DNA of 64,000 bases, taken from Campylobacter concisus. Its GTDB lineage: Bacteria; Campylobacterota; Campylobacteria; Campylobacterales; Campylobacteraceae. The notes below the pieces were generated by a model that was not told where the DNA came from, did no database searches, and saw nothing but the letters and a program-made list of their open reading frames with translations. Location: NCBI RefSeq assembly GCF_002913225.1, contig NZ_PPAW01000020.1, positions 56,709 through 120,708 of the forward strand, read 5' to 3'. The position numbers and the translations under genes were made by a program. Shown piece by piece: positions 43,343-52,187 of this stretch (its first letter is position 1; every line of letters begins with the position of its first letter).

Positions 43343-44222
43343 ATACAAAAAATATTTTAATATTTATATCGTTTTAGTCGTTTTTGCGCTGCTTGGTAGC
43401 CTTTTTTACTTTCTTTATAGCTCATACATGGCTGAAAAAAAGCAAAACAATATGCGTGTCTTTTTTGACTACCATGTAAAGCAGCTAAACAAAAGCATCG
43501 ATGATGAGAAATTTTCATCAATGGCGATCTCGATCCTGCTTGCCCAAAATGAGTCTATACAGATGTGCTTGCTAGGTCAAAACCGCGATGAGTGCGTAAA
43601 AAACATCGAAAATTTGACAAAAACTCTTGGCGCAGCGTCGATGTATAACAACATCAAGCTTCATCTTTACGACAAAGATCTAAAAAGCTACGTAAGAAGC
43701 TGGGATCTAAACAGATATGGCGACATGATTGCTAGTGGCAGGTTTTTAGTCCAAGAGTCAAGGCGTCAAGATAGGCCCATGGTTGGCATCGAGGCGTGGT
43801 ATGCTGGAGTGCATATAAGAGCTGTTTCAAATGTGATGCATGAGGGCAAAAACATCGGTAGCATCGAGGTTTTGCTAAACTACGACTCGCTTGGAAATTT
43901 CTATAAAACGCAAGGCATAGACCTTTTCGTGCTCCTATCAAAAGATAAGATGCCAGCACATAAAAGCGCGCCAAGTGATCAAATTTTAAGTGATTATTAC
44001 ATCGAAAATTTAAGCAGTGCAAATTTAAATATAGTTGGAATTTTGCGTGATATCAACCTTAAAAAGTATGAATTTTACGTATACAAGACGCACTATTTTT
44101 GCGTTGTGCCGCTACTTGATGCTAGCAACACACAGATAGGTTACTACGTCCTTCACGTAAATACCGACGAAAAAGAGCGAAACATCTCGCAAAACTATCT
44201 TGAATCAGAAGAGCTTTTTTAA
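43335..44222 (+). CDS. membrane protein with a periplasmic Cache-like sensor and no output domain
   Basis: A 295-residue protein. One membrane helix (about residues 8-30) is followed by a long extracytoplasmic region with double-Cache text: 'NIKLHLYDKDLKSYVRSWDLNRYGD', split NIKLHLYDKDLK and SYVRSWDLNRYGD, then 'RPMVGIEAWYAGVHIRAVSNV' (split at GIEAW) and 'GSIEVLLNYDSLGNFY'. Chemoreceptors of this family carry HAMP and signalling domains after this point, but here the protein simply stops after 'NYLESEELF'. No second membrane helix is clear. TTG start overlapping the HIT gene. It may sense ligand for a partner protein, or be the sensor half left after a deletion. Confidence 0.8.
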   Translation: MSKYKKYFNIYIVLVVFALLGSLFYFLYSSYMAEKKQNNMRVFFDYHVKQLNKSIDDEKFSSMAISILLAQNESIQMCLLGQNRDECVKNIENLTKTLGAASMYNNIKLHLYDKDLKSYVRSWDLNRYGDMIASGRFLVQESRRQDRPMVGIEAWYAGVHIRAVSNVMHEGKNIGSIEVLLNYDSLGNFYKTQGIDLFVLLSKDKMPAHKSAPSDQILSDYYIENLSSANLNIVGILRDINLKKYEFYVYKTHYFCVVPLLDASNTQIGYYVLHVNTDEKERNISQNYLESEELF

Positions 44223-44235
44223 ATTTAAAAATTTT

Positions 44236-44268
44236 GCTCTAGCGCTTTGGTGCTGCTAGAGCTTTTTG
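44236..44268 (+). terminator. terminator after the Cache-like gene
   Basis: GCTCTAGC (44236-44243) pairs with GCTAGAGC (44255-44262), then TTTTT. Confidence 0.85.
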
Positions 44269-44308
44269 CAGAGTTTTTATGGGCTGCTTTTAAATTTGGA
44301 GTATAAAT

Positions 44309-45124
44309 TTAACCCTGATACGAAAACTCTTCGCTTGGGAAAATTTTGTTTTTTACCTCGTCAGTGTAGCTTTGCACGCCTTTTCGCACAAGAGCGGCTC
44401 CGTCAAGATAGCGCTTAACAAATTTTGGCTTAAAGTCCTCGAAAAATCCCAACATATCAGACCAAACAAGCACCTGCCCATCGACATCCGCCCCAGAGCC
44501 TATGCCCACAACTGGCACACGAACCTGCCTTGTTATCTCGCTTGCTACATTGCTAAGCGTGCCCTCAAGCAGTATGCCAAACGCGCCAGCTTGCTCAAAC
44601 GCCAAAGCCTCTTCAACTAGCCTTTTTGCCTCAAGCTCGCTTCTGCCTTTTATCTTATATCCACCCTCAAATTTATAAAACTGCGGCTTTAGTCCGATGT
44701 GAGCCATCACGTTTATGCCCTCTTCGCATAGGCGTTTTACTAAATTTGCCTGATGCATGCCAACTTCAAGCTTTACCGCATCGGCATTTGTCTGCTTGAA
44801 AAATTTCATCGCATTTTTAATCGCTTGCTTTTCGTTTGTGTAGCTGCCAAATGGCATATCAGCTAGGATAAAAGTCTTTTTAGCCCCAGCGCAAACGGCC
44901 TTTGTGTGATAAAGCATGGTGCTCATATCAGCACTTAGCGTGCTCTCTTTCATGTTAAAGCTCATATTTAAACTATCGCCAACAAGGATAATATCAGCGT
45001 AATCATCAAAAATCTTCGCAAATAGCGCATCATAAGCAGTTATCATCACGATAGGCTCAACGCCTTTTTTGTTTTTTATATCATTGATGGTTAGTTTTTT
45101 CTTTACGGTTTTTTCATCTTTCAT
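44309..45124 (-). CDS. panB: 3-methyl-2-oxobutanoate hydroxymethyltransferase
   Basis: A 271-residue enzyme of pantothenate synthesis: 5,10-methylene-THF and alpha-ketoisovalerate give ketopantoate. Motifs: 'MITAYDALFAKIFDDY', 'ILVGDSLNMSF', 'DMPFGSY', 'VKLEVG' and 'VPVVGIGSGADVDGQVLV' (the common 'GIGAG' with Ser). The frame is open to 45205, but the start at 45124 (MKDEKTV) matches the family; the longer version would overlap the divergent promoter of the Hpt gene. Mg ligands D in 'GDS' and E in 'LEVG' are present. Confidence 0.95.
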   Translation of the reverse strand: MKDEKTVKKKLTINDIKNKKGVEPIVMITAYDALFAKIFDDYADIILVGDSLNMSFNMKESTLSADMSTMLYHTKAVCAGAKKTFILADMPFGSYTNEKQAIKNAMKFFKQTNADAVKLEVGMHQANLVKRLCEEGINVMAHIGLKPQFYKFEGGYKIKGRSELEAKRLVEEALAFEQAGAFGILLEGTLSNVASEITRQVRVPVVGIGSGADVDGQVLVWSDMLGFFEDFKPKFVKRYLDGAALVRKGVQSYTDEVKNKIFPSEEFSYQG

Positions 45125-45174
45125 GGCTAAGTCCGGTAAATTTTGTGATAATGCTAACAATTTTATCAAAATTT

Positions 45175-45183
45175 TGCTACAAT
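45175..45183 (+). promoter_or_regulatory. extended -10 promoter for the Hpt gene
   Basis: TGCTACAAT, with TACAAT at 45178-45183, about 27 bases before the Hpt start at 45210. Confidence 0.5.
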
Positions 45184-45209
45184 TACGCCAATTTCTTAAG
45201 GACATGAAA

Positions 45210-45614
45210 ATGGGTATATTAAAAAGGCTTGAAGTCGATTATTCTTACGATATAGTTGAGGAGTTTCTCTCTCACTACACTTTGATGTGCGATTTACTAG
45301 AGCCTTTGATAATAAATTTAGGAAGAGCTGACAAGTATAAGGAGAGCATTTTAGAGCTTTCTAGGATCTTTCACAATATCAAATCAGCAGCAGGTTTTAT
45401 GCATCTTGACCCGATCTTAAAGCTGACAACCTTGGCTGAAGAGGTCGCTCAAGAGGCTAGAAGCTTAAAAGGTCCAGCAAATGATAAATTTATAGATTGG
45501 TTGCTGCTTATTAGCGATCAGTTTCATAAATACAAAGGTGATGTCGAGAAAGACCTAGAGTATTTTAGCGTCCTTGAGCCAAAGATCATTGACGTACCTG
45601 CAAAGCTTGACTAA
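45210..45614 (+). CDS. histidine phosphotransfer (Hpt) domain protein
   Basis: A 134-residue stand-alone Hpt protein. The motif 'RIFHNIKSAAGFM' puts the phospho-accepting histidine at residue 55, as in HxxKxxxG of the Hpt family. The rest is a four-helix bundle. I chose ATG at 45210 because AAGGA lies 7 bases before it; the ATG at 45204 is too close. No kinase or receiver is fused or adjacent. It lies 30 bases before tmRNA. A phosphorelay partner is not visible in the window. Confidence 0.85.
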   Translation: MGILKRLEVDYSYDIVEEFLSHYTLMCDLLEPLIINLGRADKYKESILELSRIFHNIKSAAGFMHLDPILKLTTLAEEVAQEARSLKGPANDKFIDWLLLISDQFHKYKGDVEKDLEYFSVLEPKIIDVPAKLD

Positions 45615-45644
45615 ACAATCCAACTAAACCATTTCATTTTTTAT

Positions 45645-46003
45645 GGGAGCGACTTGGCTTCGACAGGAGCAGAGTGTGTACGGTGGCACGTCGCTTTGAG
45701 CAAAGCGTAAAAAGCTCAAATTAAATTTAAACGCAAATAACGTTAATTTCGCTCCTGCTTACGCTAAAGCTGCGTAAGTTCAGTTGAGCCTCGCTTTGTC
45801 TCATTCTAGCTAGGATGTAAGCGAGTAATTTAGCTAGAGTAGGCCAGCAAAGTGACTGCTTGCTAGCTGAAATTTTAGTCTTAGTCTAAATTTTGGTTTT
45901 GGAAAGTGAGCCTTTTTAGATGAAATTTTCACTTTTGCTAAGCGTGTAGAGGCTGTATGGATTTTGTTTTTGGACAGGGGTTCGATCCCCCTCGCTTCCA
46001 CCA
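45645..46003 (+). ncRNA. ssrA: transfer-messenger RNA
   Basis: A 359-nt tmRNA. 5' GGGAGCG pairs with CGCTTCC before the encoded 3' ACCA; 'GACTTGGCTTCGACA' and the T-arm 'GGTTCGATCCCC' are classic. The tag frame starts with GCA at 45733 and stops with TAA at 45775-45777: ANNVNFAPAYAKAA. It rescues stalled ribosomes with SmpB (not in the window). It begins only 30 bases after the Hpt gene. Confidence 0.98.
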
Positions 46004-46091
46004 TCTTACTTTAAAATTCTCTTAATTTTTACTCACTTTTAAAACAATATAAACTAAAATAACACAACTCATATAAACAAAGGAGAGGGAT

Positions 46092-46640
46092 ATGTTTTGG
46101 GGATTTGATTATGCTTACGATTTTAACGAAGGCTTTGCTCGGGTTCAAAAAGATTACAAATGGGGTTATATAAACACCAAAGGTGAGCAGATAGTAGAGT
46201 GTAAATTTGATGATGTTTGGTTTTTTCACGAAGGTCTTGCTAAGGTTCAAAAAGATGGCAAATGGGGTTATATAAACACCAAAGGTGAGCAGATAGTAGA
46301 GTGTAAATTTGATGGTGCTGACGATTTTAAAGAAGGCTTTGCTGCTGTTCAAAAAGATGGCAAATGGGATTATATAAACACAAAAGGATGTTTTGTCATT
46401 TTTGACGAAAGCAAAAATGAGATAGAGGTGTTTGATAAGGCTATAGACAGGTCAAATAACACTTTCTACTTATCACGGCTAGGTGATAAATTTGGACTTT
46501 TGGATGAAAACTTTAATGTCGTTATCAAAAATAGCATTTATGGTAAATTTGAGGTGATTCAAAGGATAAATAAAACTACTTTTTTGATAAAAATAGCAGA
46601 GAGAGAACTCTTTGTGGATAGCGAGGGAAATTTCAGATAA
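46092..46640 (+). CDS. WG-repeat protein
   Basis: A 182-residue protein of WG/KWG repeats, about 34 residues each: 'FNEGFARVQKDYKWGYINTKG', split FNEGFARVQKD and YKWGYINTKG, is followed by two more copies with 'DGKWGYINTKG' and 'DGKWDYINTKG'. Units 1 and 2 share 56 identical bases in a row (offset 102), so the copy is recent. The C-terminal 70 residues are a more diverged continuation. No signal peptide. AAAGGAGAGG precedes the ATG. It lies just downstream of tmRNA, a common integration site, and ends at a strong terminator. Role unknown; WG repeats usually bind proteins or ligands. Confidence 0.85.
   Translation: MFWGFDYAYDFNEGFARVQKDYKWGYINTKGEQIVECKFDDVWFFHEGLAKVQKDGKWGYINTKGEQIVECKFDGADDFKEGFAAVQKDGKWDYINTKGCFVIFDESKNEIEVFDKAIDRSNNTFYLSRLGDKFGLLDENFNVVIKNSIYGKFEVIQRINKTTFLIKIAERELFVDSEGNFR
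46144..46347 (+). repeat. 102-bp tandem coding repeat
   Basis: Two units of 102 bases (46144-46245 and 46246-46347) with 56 identical bases in a row and synonymous sites also unchanged. A third, more diverged unit follows. Confidence 0.8.
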
Positions 46641-46659
46641 GCTAACTACAAAAAGCTTT

Positions 46660-46693
46660 GCCAGCCAGTTAAATTTAACTTGGCTGGCTTTTT
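46660..46693. terminator. bidirectional terminator between WG gene and sppA
   Basis: GCCAGCCA (46660-46667) pairs with TGGCTGGC (46681-46688), with an inner GTTAAATTTAAC palindrome; T-run on the right, A-run on the left. It overlaps the sppA stop codon. Confidence 0.9.
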
Positions 46694-47555
46694 ATCTAAG
46701 CTTTGTCTCGAAAAATGCGTTAAAAAGTGAGTTTATGCCTTGCTTTGTAAATTTCTCCATTATCTTTTCGAGCTGCGGTTTTTCTTGCCAGACGGGCTCA
46801 TCTACGAGGCTTATTTTAGCTAGCTCGTTTTGAGCGTCTATGTAGCTACCAAGGCTATCTATTAGCCCCACTTTTAGGGCATTGTGCGCTAAAAATACCC
46901 TTGCATTTGCCCACTCGTCTTTTTTCTTGATATCTAAATTTCTAGCCTCCGCCACGTCGCTTACAAAGAGCATATAAGCGTCATTTACGAGCCCTTGTAA
47001 GCTCTCACGCTCCTGCTTGCTCCAGCTCCTCATAAAGGTGCCAGCCTCTTTAAACTCGCCAGCCTTCACCACCTGCTCGCTCACGCCTAAATTTTTGGCT
47101 AAATTTTCGATGTTTGCCCCTTGCATGATGACGCCTATCGAGCCGATGAAAGCGCCAGGGTTTGCGATGATGGCGTCGGCATTTACGCCAGCGTAGTAGC
47201 TACCACTTGCCATGTTGCCAGCTGCGTATGCGAGCACTTTTTTGCTCTCTTTTAGCCGCTTGACCGCCATAGCTAGCTCCACGCTCGGGCTTAGCGCGCC
47301 GCCTGGGCTGTCGATGTAGAGCAGCACGCCTTTGATGTTGCTATCCAGCCTTGCCTTTTCGAGCGCATCTAAAATTTCGCTAGTATCCACTATCGTGCCG
47401 GTGATGTCTATGCGAGCTAAATTTGGCTCTTTCATCTTGCCATCTGGCGCAAAAATAAAAAATAAGATGAGTAAAAATATAAGTGCCTTAAAGTAGTTAT
47501 TTATAAATTTAAAAATTCCTAAAATTCCTCTAAAAATAAGCCTTAAAATTTGCAA
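46692..47555 (-). CDS. sppA: signal peptide peptidase SppA (short, 36K type)
   Basis: A 287-residue membrane-anchored serine protease that clears cleaved signal peptides. One helix at about residues 22-37. Nucleophile S117 in 'GNMASGSYYAG', general base K169 in 'KAGEFKEAG', plus 'YIDSPGGALSPS'. TTG start with GGAGG 6 bases before. It overlaps the end of the deaminase gene by 13 bases, so translation is coupled. Confidence 0.94.
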   Translation of the reverse strand: MQILRLIFRGILGIFKFINNYFKALIFLLILFFIFAPDGKMKEPNLARIDITGTIVDTSEILDALEKARLDSNIKGVLLYIDSPGGALSPSVELAMAVKRLKESKKVLAYAAGNMASGSYYAGVNADAIIANPGAFIGSIGVIMQGANIENLAKNLGVSEQVVKAGEFKEAGTFMRSWSKQERESLQGLVNDAYMLFVSDVAEARNLDIKKKDEWANARVFLAHNALKVGLIDSLGSYIDAQNELAKISLVDEPVWQEKPQLEKIMEKFTKQGINSLFNAFFETKLR

Positions 47556-48760
47556 ATTTTGCCTCCGATATATAGTTTTTTAGCCTCGTTTGTATGAAGT
47601 ATGAGCTGAAGTATTAGCTCGCTGTCATCGCACTCTAGGTCGTTATAGACGGCAAGATCAGCCACGCGTCCTGCTTTTATCTCGCCGTTATTTGTCCTAA
47701 GCGCCTTTGCGCCACCATGAGTTGCAGCGACAAAAAGCCTAGTGGCAAGCTCGTTTAGATCAAGGCTGGCGTGGGTCAAAAGGGCGGCTCTTAGTTCATG
47801 CCAAAAATTTAGGCTGATATTTGAGCTAAGCCCGTCTGTGCCGATGTTTAGACTGACGTTGTTTTTGAAAATTTCTTTTAAATTTAGTGCCTTTTTGCCA
47901 AGTAGTCTATTTGAAACGGCGCAGTGTGTCACGCTGTGATGAGGCTTAAATTTAGCAAAATCGCTCACATAAACGCAGTGCGTAAAGAGAGTATTTATCT
48001 CACGAAACATCGTAAAGTAGCTCTGCGCGTCATACATCGGTTTTGGATCTGGGCTAAATCTTAAAAGGTGCTTTTTAAAGCCACCGCTGCCACGTTCTAG
48101 CCACTGCTTTTCAGCCTTGCTCTCTAAAAAGTGAGTGCTAACAAGCAGGTCATCTTTTTTAGCGATCTCAAGGGCGGCTTTGGCGAGCTTTGGATGCACA
48201 GAGTAGGGCGAGTGCAGCGAGATGGCTGGGGTGAAATTTTGGCTTTTATAGCTCTTTGTTTTTTCAAATTTAGCTAAGAAATTTTGCAAATTTTGGTTAG
48301 CCATCTGCTCATTTGAGCCTAAAATTTCACTAAAAAGCACGACTTTTAGCGGACTAGCGGCTAAAATTTCAAGCTCCAAGCCAAAGCTAGATATCTCGCC
48401 AATGGTACAAACTCCGCTTTTAAGTAGTGAATTTATCGCTTCATTCATCGCTTTTTTAGCGTCCATTTTGGCTAGCTCGCCACCTTTATCGACGATAGAG
48501 CCAAGCCATTTTATAAAATCACCATATTTTAGTGTGCTAACGTTTGAGCTAAACTCCAAATGAACGTGCGTGTTTATAAAAGCTGGGGCGATCACGCTCT
48601 CACCAAAGTCGCAAATTTTTGCCTCTTTAAATTTCTCAATCGCTACTTTTTCGCTTAAAATTTCTAAAATTTTATCGTCCTTAATGACAACACAAGCATT
48701 TCTTAAAATTTTTGGATTTTCTCCGCCGGTGATTATTTTTTTTGCTTTTAAAATTTCCAT
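47543..48760 (-). CDS. amidohydrolase, putative 6-amino-6-deoxyfutalosine deaminase
   Basis: A 405-residue metal-dependent hydrolase. Zinc ligands: HxH in 'NTHVHLEFSS', His in 'STHFLESKAE', Asp in 'IGTDGLSSN'. The C-terminal 'GRVADLAVYND' is the usual composite beta-domain end. In epsilonproteobacteria the Cj0067 family converts aminofutalosine to futalosine in the menaquinone route; C. jejuni also keeps it next to aroQ and sppA, which matches here. Substrate is by family. AAGG precedes the ATG. Confidence 0.88.
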   Translation of the reverse strand: MEILKAKKIITGGENPKILRNACVVIKDDKILEILSEKVAIEKFKEAKICDFGESVIAPAFINTHVHLEFSSNVSTLKYGDFIKWLGSIVDKGGELAKMDAKKAMNEAINSLLKSGVCTIGEISSFGLELEILAASPLKVVLFSEILGSNEQMANQNLQNFLAKFEKTKSYKSQNFTPAISLHSPYSVHPKLAKAALEIAKKDDLLVSTHFLESKAEKQWLERGSGGFKKHLLRFSPDPKPMYDAQSYFTMFREINTLFTHCVYVSDFAKFKPHHSVTHCAVSNRLLGKKALNLKEIFKNNVSLNIGTDGLSSNISLNFWHELRAALLTHASLDLNELATRLFVAATHGGAKALRTNNGEIKAGRVADLAVYNDLECDDSELILQLILHTNEAKKLYIGGKICKF

Positions 48761-48810
48761 TTCTAGCCTTAAATTTTTGTTATTGTAGCGAAAATTTAGG
48801 AACGAAAATG

Positions 48811-48816
48811 TATAAT
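48811..48816 (+). promoter_or_regulatory. -10 box for the aroQ-flagellar operon
   Basis: TATAAT 29 bases before the aroQ ATG, with T-rich DNA upstream. Confidence 0.5.
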
Positions 48817-48844
48817 TTGGGCTATTTAATCAAAAAGGAGTGAC

Positions 48845-49324
48845 ATGGATAAGAAGCTAAAAATAATGGTTATCCAAGGCCCAAATATCAACATGCTTGG
48901 CGCTAGAGAGCCAGGAATTTACGGCGTTATGAAGATGGAGGATATCCACTCTCAAATGAAGATCGTTGCCGATCAAAATGACGTTGAGATCGAGTTTTTT
49001 CAAAGCAACCTTGAGGGCGAGCTAGTCGATAAGATCCAAGAGTGCTTGGGCGATGCTGACGGCATCATCATAAATCCAGCCGCTTACACTCACACCTCTA
49101 TCGCTATCCGTGACGCGCTAAGTGCGGTTGCGCTGCCGGTTATCGAGGTGCATATCAGCAACGTTTATAGAAGAGAAGAGTTCCGTCACAAAAGCCTTAT
49201 CGCACCAGTTGCAGCAGGCCAGATCGTGGGCTTTGGACCAGTTGGCTATCATTTGGCGATGATAGGCATGCTTCAAATTTTTGAGCAGATAAAAGCAGTA
49301 AGAGCAAATCAAAACGCACAATGA
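48845..49324 (+). CDS. aroQ: type II 3-dehydroquinate dehydratase
   Basis: A 159-residue dehydratase of the shikimate pathway. '[16 protein letters not shown]' (catalytic Tyr and Arg), '[16 protein letters not shown]', and '[17 protein letters not shown]' (catalytic His, Arg) are intact. AAGGAGTGAC precedes the ATG. It overlaps the next gene by 4 bases and opens a run of genes leading to fliY, as in C. jejuni. Confidence 0.97.
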   Translation: MDKKLKIMVIQGPNINMLGAREPGIYGVMKMEDIHSQMKIVADQNDVEIEFFQSNLEGELVDKIQECLGDADGIIINPAAYTHTSIAIRDALSAVALPVIEVHISNVYRREEFRHKSLIAPVAAGQIVGFGPVGYHLAMIGMLQIFEQIKAVRANQNAQ

Positions 49325-50346
49325 ATTTCATCTTAAAGGACGAAAACGCCGTATTTTACGAGTGTGGTTATAGCTGCGACAATGAGTTTTTGCTGTGTCT
49401 TGATGGCGTGAAATACTTTTTCACGGATGCGAGGTATTATTTCGAGGCAAAAAGCTGCGTAAATGCAGGCGTGGTCGTTCTTTTGGCGCAGAGAAATTTA
49501 ATAAACGAGGTTAGGGCATTTTTAAGAAAGATGAAGCCAAGTAGCCTTGTTTTTAACCCAGATGAGCTAAGTCTAAGCGAGTTTAACGCGCTTAGCAAGG
49601 GTTTTAAGATAAATTTCAAGCCAAAGGCAAATTTCTCTAGGCTAAAGAGAATTTGCAAAAGCGAAGATGAGGTAAAAATTTTAAAAAAGGCTAGCGAATT
49701 TGGAGCAAAATGCTTTGATGAATTTGCTAAATTTGTGCGTGAAAATGGCGAAGGGATGAGCGAAAAAGAGCTTCATTTCAACGCCTCGCTTATCTTTAGG
49801 CAAAAAAACGAGCTAGGTCTTAGCTTTGATCCGATCGTGGCGATAAATGAAAATGCCGCAAAGGCGCACGCGCTGCCTGGGGATAAAATTTTAAAAAGGG
49901 GTGATTTGCTGCTACTTGACGCTGGAGTGAAATTTAATCGCTACTGCTCTGATCGCACCAGAACTGCTTGCTTTGATGAAAATTTTAACTTCTCAAAGGA
50001 GCAAAAATTTAAAAACACCAAGATTCAAGAAATTTACGAGATCGTAAAAGAGGCTCAGGCTGCTGCGATAAAGGTCGCAAGAGCTGGCATTAGGGCGTGC
50101 GAGATAGACCTTGTGGCAAGAAGTGTGATAGCAAAGGCTGGATATGAAAAGGCCTTTTTTCACTCGACAGGACATGGCGTGGGTGTCGATATACACGAGC
50201 TTCCAGTCATCTCAGCAAGGAGTGAAACGCTCATAAAAGAGGGCATGGTCTTTAGTGTGGAGCCTGGAATTTATCTAGAAAATGAATTTGGCGTGCGCAT
50301 CGAGGACGTGGTGGTCGCAAGAGAAGGTGGGTGCGAAATTTTATGA
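49321..50346 (+). CDS. M24 family metallopeptidase (aminopeptidase P-like)
   Basis: A 341-residue Xaa-Pro peptidase. The five metal ligands are in place: Asp in '[10 protein letters not shown]', Asp in 'YCSDRTRT', His in '[13 protein letters not shown]', Glu in 'SVEPGIY' and Glu in 'VRIEDVV'. The N-terminal creatinase-like domain is short (about 115 residues). It removes N-terminal residues before proline. Start overlaps aroQ by ATGA; end overlaps folK by ATGA. Confidence 0.92.
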   Translation: MNFILKDENAVFYECGYSCDNEFLLCLDGVKYFFTDARYYFEAKSCVNAGVVVLLAQRNLINEVRAFLRKMKPSSLVFNPDELSLSEFNALSKGFKINFKPKANFSRLKRICKSEDEVKILKKASEFGAKCFDEFAKFVRENGEGMSEKELHFNASLIFRQKNELGLSFDPIVAINENAAKAHALPGDKILKRGDLLLLDAGVKFNRYCSDRTRTACFDENFNFSKEQKFKNTKIQEIYEIVKEAQAAAIKVARAGIRACEIDLVARSVIAKAGYEKAFFHSTGHGVGVDIHELPVISARSETLIKEGMVFSVEPGIYLENEFGVRIEDVVVAREGGCEIL

Positions 50347-50819
50347 GGCTAGCTGGAGCAAGAAAGATCGTAAAAAGCCGTTTTTGCCCTAGTTTTTTTC
50401 AAAAAAGAGATGAGTTTAAGTATGAGGCGCTAGTTGGCATGGGTGGCAACATCGGCGATAGTGCAAAGAGGTTTGATAAATTTATAAGAGCGATTAGTGA
50501 AGATAGGCGTTTTCATGTGGTTGAAGTCTCGCCGATCCTTATAAATGCGGCGTTTGGTTACGAAGCGCAGGATGATTTTAGTAACGCTGTTATAAATTTA
50601 CAAACATCTATGAGCCCTAGAAATTTGCTAAAAATTTTGGGGCATTATGAGAGTAAATTTAAGCGCGTGAGGACGTTTAAAAATGCGCCACGCACGCTTG
50701 ATCTGGATATTTTGTATTTTAGTAAAAAAGTCTATAAGACGCCGCGCCTTATCGTCCCGCACCCAGGGGCTAGTAAGAGGCTCAGCGTGATCGTGCCACT
50801 AGGGCTTATGAGAGGTTAA
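50343..50819 (+). CDS. folK: 2-amino-4-hydroxy-6-hydroxymethyldihydropteridine pyrophosphokinase
   Basis: A 158-residue HPPK of folate synthesis. 'MGGNIGDSAKRF' opens the fold and 'RTLDLDIL' carries the Mg-binding Asp residues; 'RVRTFKNAPR' is the flexible loop region. There are about 20 extra residues at the N-terminus before the core. I chose ATG at 50343 (overlap ATGA with the peptidase) instead of the GTG at 50331. RBS for flhF follows. Confidence 0.94.
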   Translation: MRLAGARKIVKSRFCPSFFQKRDEFKYEALVGMGGNIGDSAKRFDKFIRAISEDRRFHVVEVSPILINAAFGYEAQDDFSNAVINLQTSMSPRNLLKILGHYESKFKRVRTFKNAPRTLDLDILYFSKKVYKTPRLIVPHPGASKRLSVIVPLGLMRG

Positions 50820-50828
50820 AGGATATAA

Positions 50829-52187
50829 ATGGCTACAAAATTTCATACTTTTACAGGCGAGAGCACCATAGAGGCTTTGAAAAAGGCTCAAGAAGCGTGC
50901 GGCGAGAAGGCCATACTCGTCACTACAAAGCAAATTCAAGCCAAAACGATAAACAAAAAGCCGCTTTATGAAATTTTAGTAAGCGTCGAAGAGGACGAGG
51001 TAAAGCAGCCGCCAAAGCCAAATGCAAAAGCAATAAACTATGAAAATGCCTACTCTAAATTTAGTAAAAACTATGAGCCACCAAAGCCAAAATTTGAGAT
51101 AAAAGAGGAGCCTGCTAAATTTGAGGCAAAGACGACGTCGCCTGAGCCTTACGATCCAAATGAGAGCGTGCTTTTAAACATCTCAGACGTCGCAAAAGAG
51201 ATAAGCGCGATCGCAAATGTCGATATGAACGAGATAAAAGAGCCAAGCACAAATGGCATGAATAAAAAAATAGACGATGTAGCAAAGCAAGTAAGCGTGC
51301 TAAGCGAGAAAATAGGGCTGATAACTGACATGATCTGGGACGAAAAAGCCCCAAATCGCAACAATCTCTCGATCCCGCCAGAGTTTGCTAGTATCTACAA
51401 GCTCGCAAAACAAAGTGGCATGAAAGAGGAGCATCTAGAGGCGATCATGCAAACGACGCTTGAAAATTTGCCAGTCTCTATGAAAAGCAACCCAACCGCG
51501 GTAAAAAGGTACTTCTACTCACTTTTGCGAAATATGCTGCCATGCAGAAAAGAGCTAAATGATAAAAAACAGCGCATAATGATGCTAGTTGGCCCAACTG
51601 GAGTTGGCAAGACGACGACTCTTGCAAAGCTTGCGGCTCGTTTTGCTTACGGCAACGAAAAGCGCTATAAAACGGGCATCATCACGCTTGATACGTACCG
51701 TATCGGAGCGGTCGAGCAGCTATTTCAGTATGCTAAGATGATGAAGCTACCCATCCTTGACGTGATAGAAGTCGAGGACTTTCAAAACGCCATAAAGCAG
51801 CTTAGCTACTGCGATGTAATACTAATCGACACCACTGGAAATTCGCAGTATGACAAAGAAAAGCTTGAAAGACTTGATAAATTTTTAAAGCATAGCGGCG
51901 CAAAGATCGATGTAAATTTAGTCCTTTCGGCTGGCTCAAAGGTCGAGGATCTGATAGAAATTTATAATGGATTTTCATTTTTAGAGATCGACACTTTAAT
52001 AATCACAAAATTTGACGAGACTAAAATTTTTGGCAACGTCTTTTCGCTGATATATGAGACAAACACGCCAGTTAGCTACTTTAGCGTGGGTCAAGAGGTG
52101 CCTGATGATCTTGTGGAGGCAAAGAGCGAATTTTTAGTAGAGTGCGTGTTTGACGGCTTTACAAAGCAAAAGGCTAGCGATGAATAA
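50829..52187 (+). CDS. flhF: flagellar SRP-type GTPase FlhF
   Basis: A 452-residue protein setting flagellar number and polar place. An N-terminal basic-acidic B domain (to about 200), then NG domain: P-loop 'VGPTGVGKTTTLAKLA', 'DTYRIGAVEQL', 'LIDTTGNSQYD', 'TKFDETKIFG'. In C. jejuni FlhF GTPase activity is also needed for expression of RpoN-dependent flagellar genes. Followed by flhG with an 8-base overlap. Confidence 0.96.
   Translation: MATKFHTFTGESTIEALKKAQEACGEKAILVTTKQIQAKTINKKPLYEILVSVEEDEVKQPPKPNAKAINYENAYSKFSKNYEPPKPKFEIKEEPAKFEAKTTSPEPYDPNESVLLNISDVAKEISAIANVDMNEIKEPSTNGMNKKIDDVAKQVSVLSEKIGLITDMIWDEKAPNRNNLSIPPEFASIYKLAKQSGMKEEHLEAIMQTTLENLPVSMKSNPTAVKRYFYSLLRNMLPCRKELNDKKQRIMMLVGPTGVGKTTTLAKLAARFAYGNEKRYKTGIITLDTYRIGAVEQLFQYAKMMKLPILDVIEVEDFQNAIKQLSYCDVILIDTTGNSQYDKEKLERLDKFLKHSGAKIDVNLVLSAGSKVEDLIEIYNGFSFLEIDTLIITKFDETKIFGNVFSLIYETNTPVSYFSVGQEVPDDLVEAKSEFLVECVFDGFTKQKASDE

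Noticed and set aside
45069..45209. N-terminal extension of the Hpt protein and, opposite, of PanB to 45205
   Set aside because: The two long versions would overlap each other and the promoter; RBS positions and family starts support 45210 and 45124.
46144..46347. CRISPR-like repeats
   Set aside because: Two adjoining 102-base units in frame within a coding gene, no spacers.
46029..46352. 107-codon minus-strand frame with repeated text
   Set aside because: The repetition is the mirror of the WG-repeat coding units.
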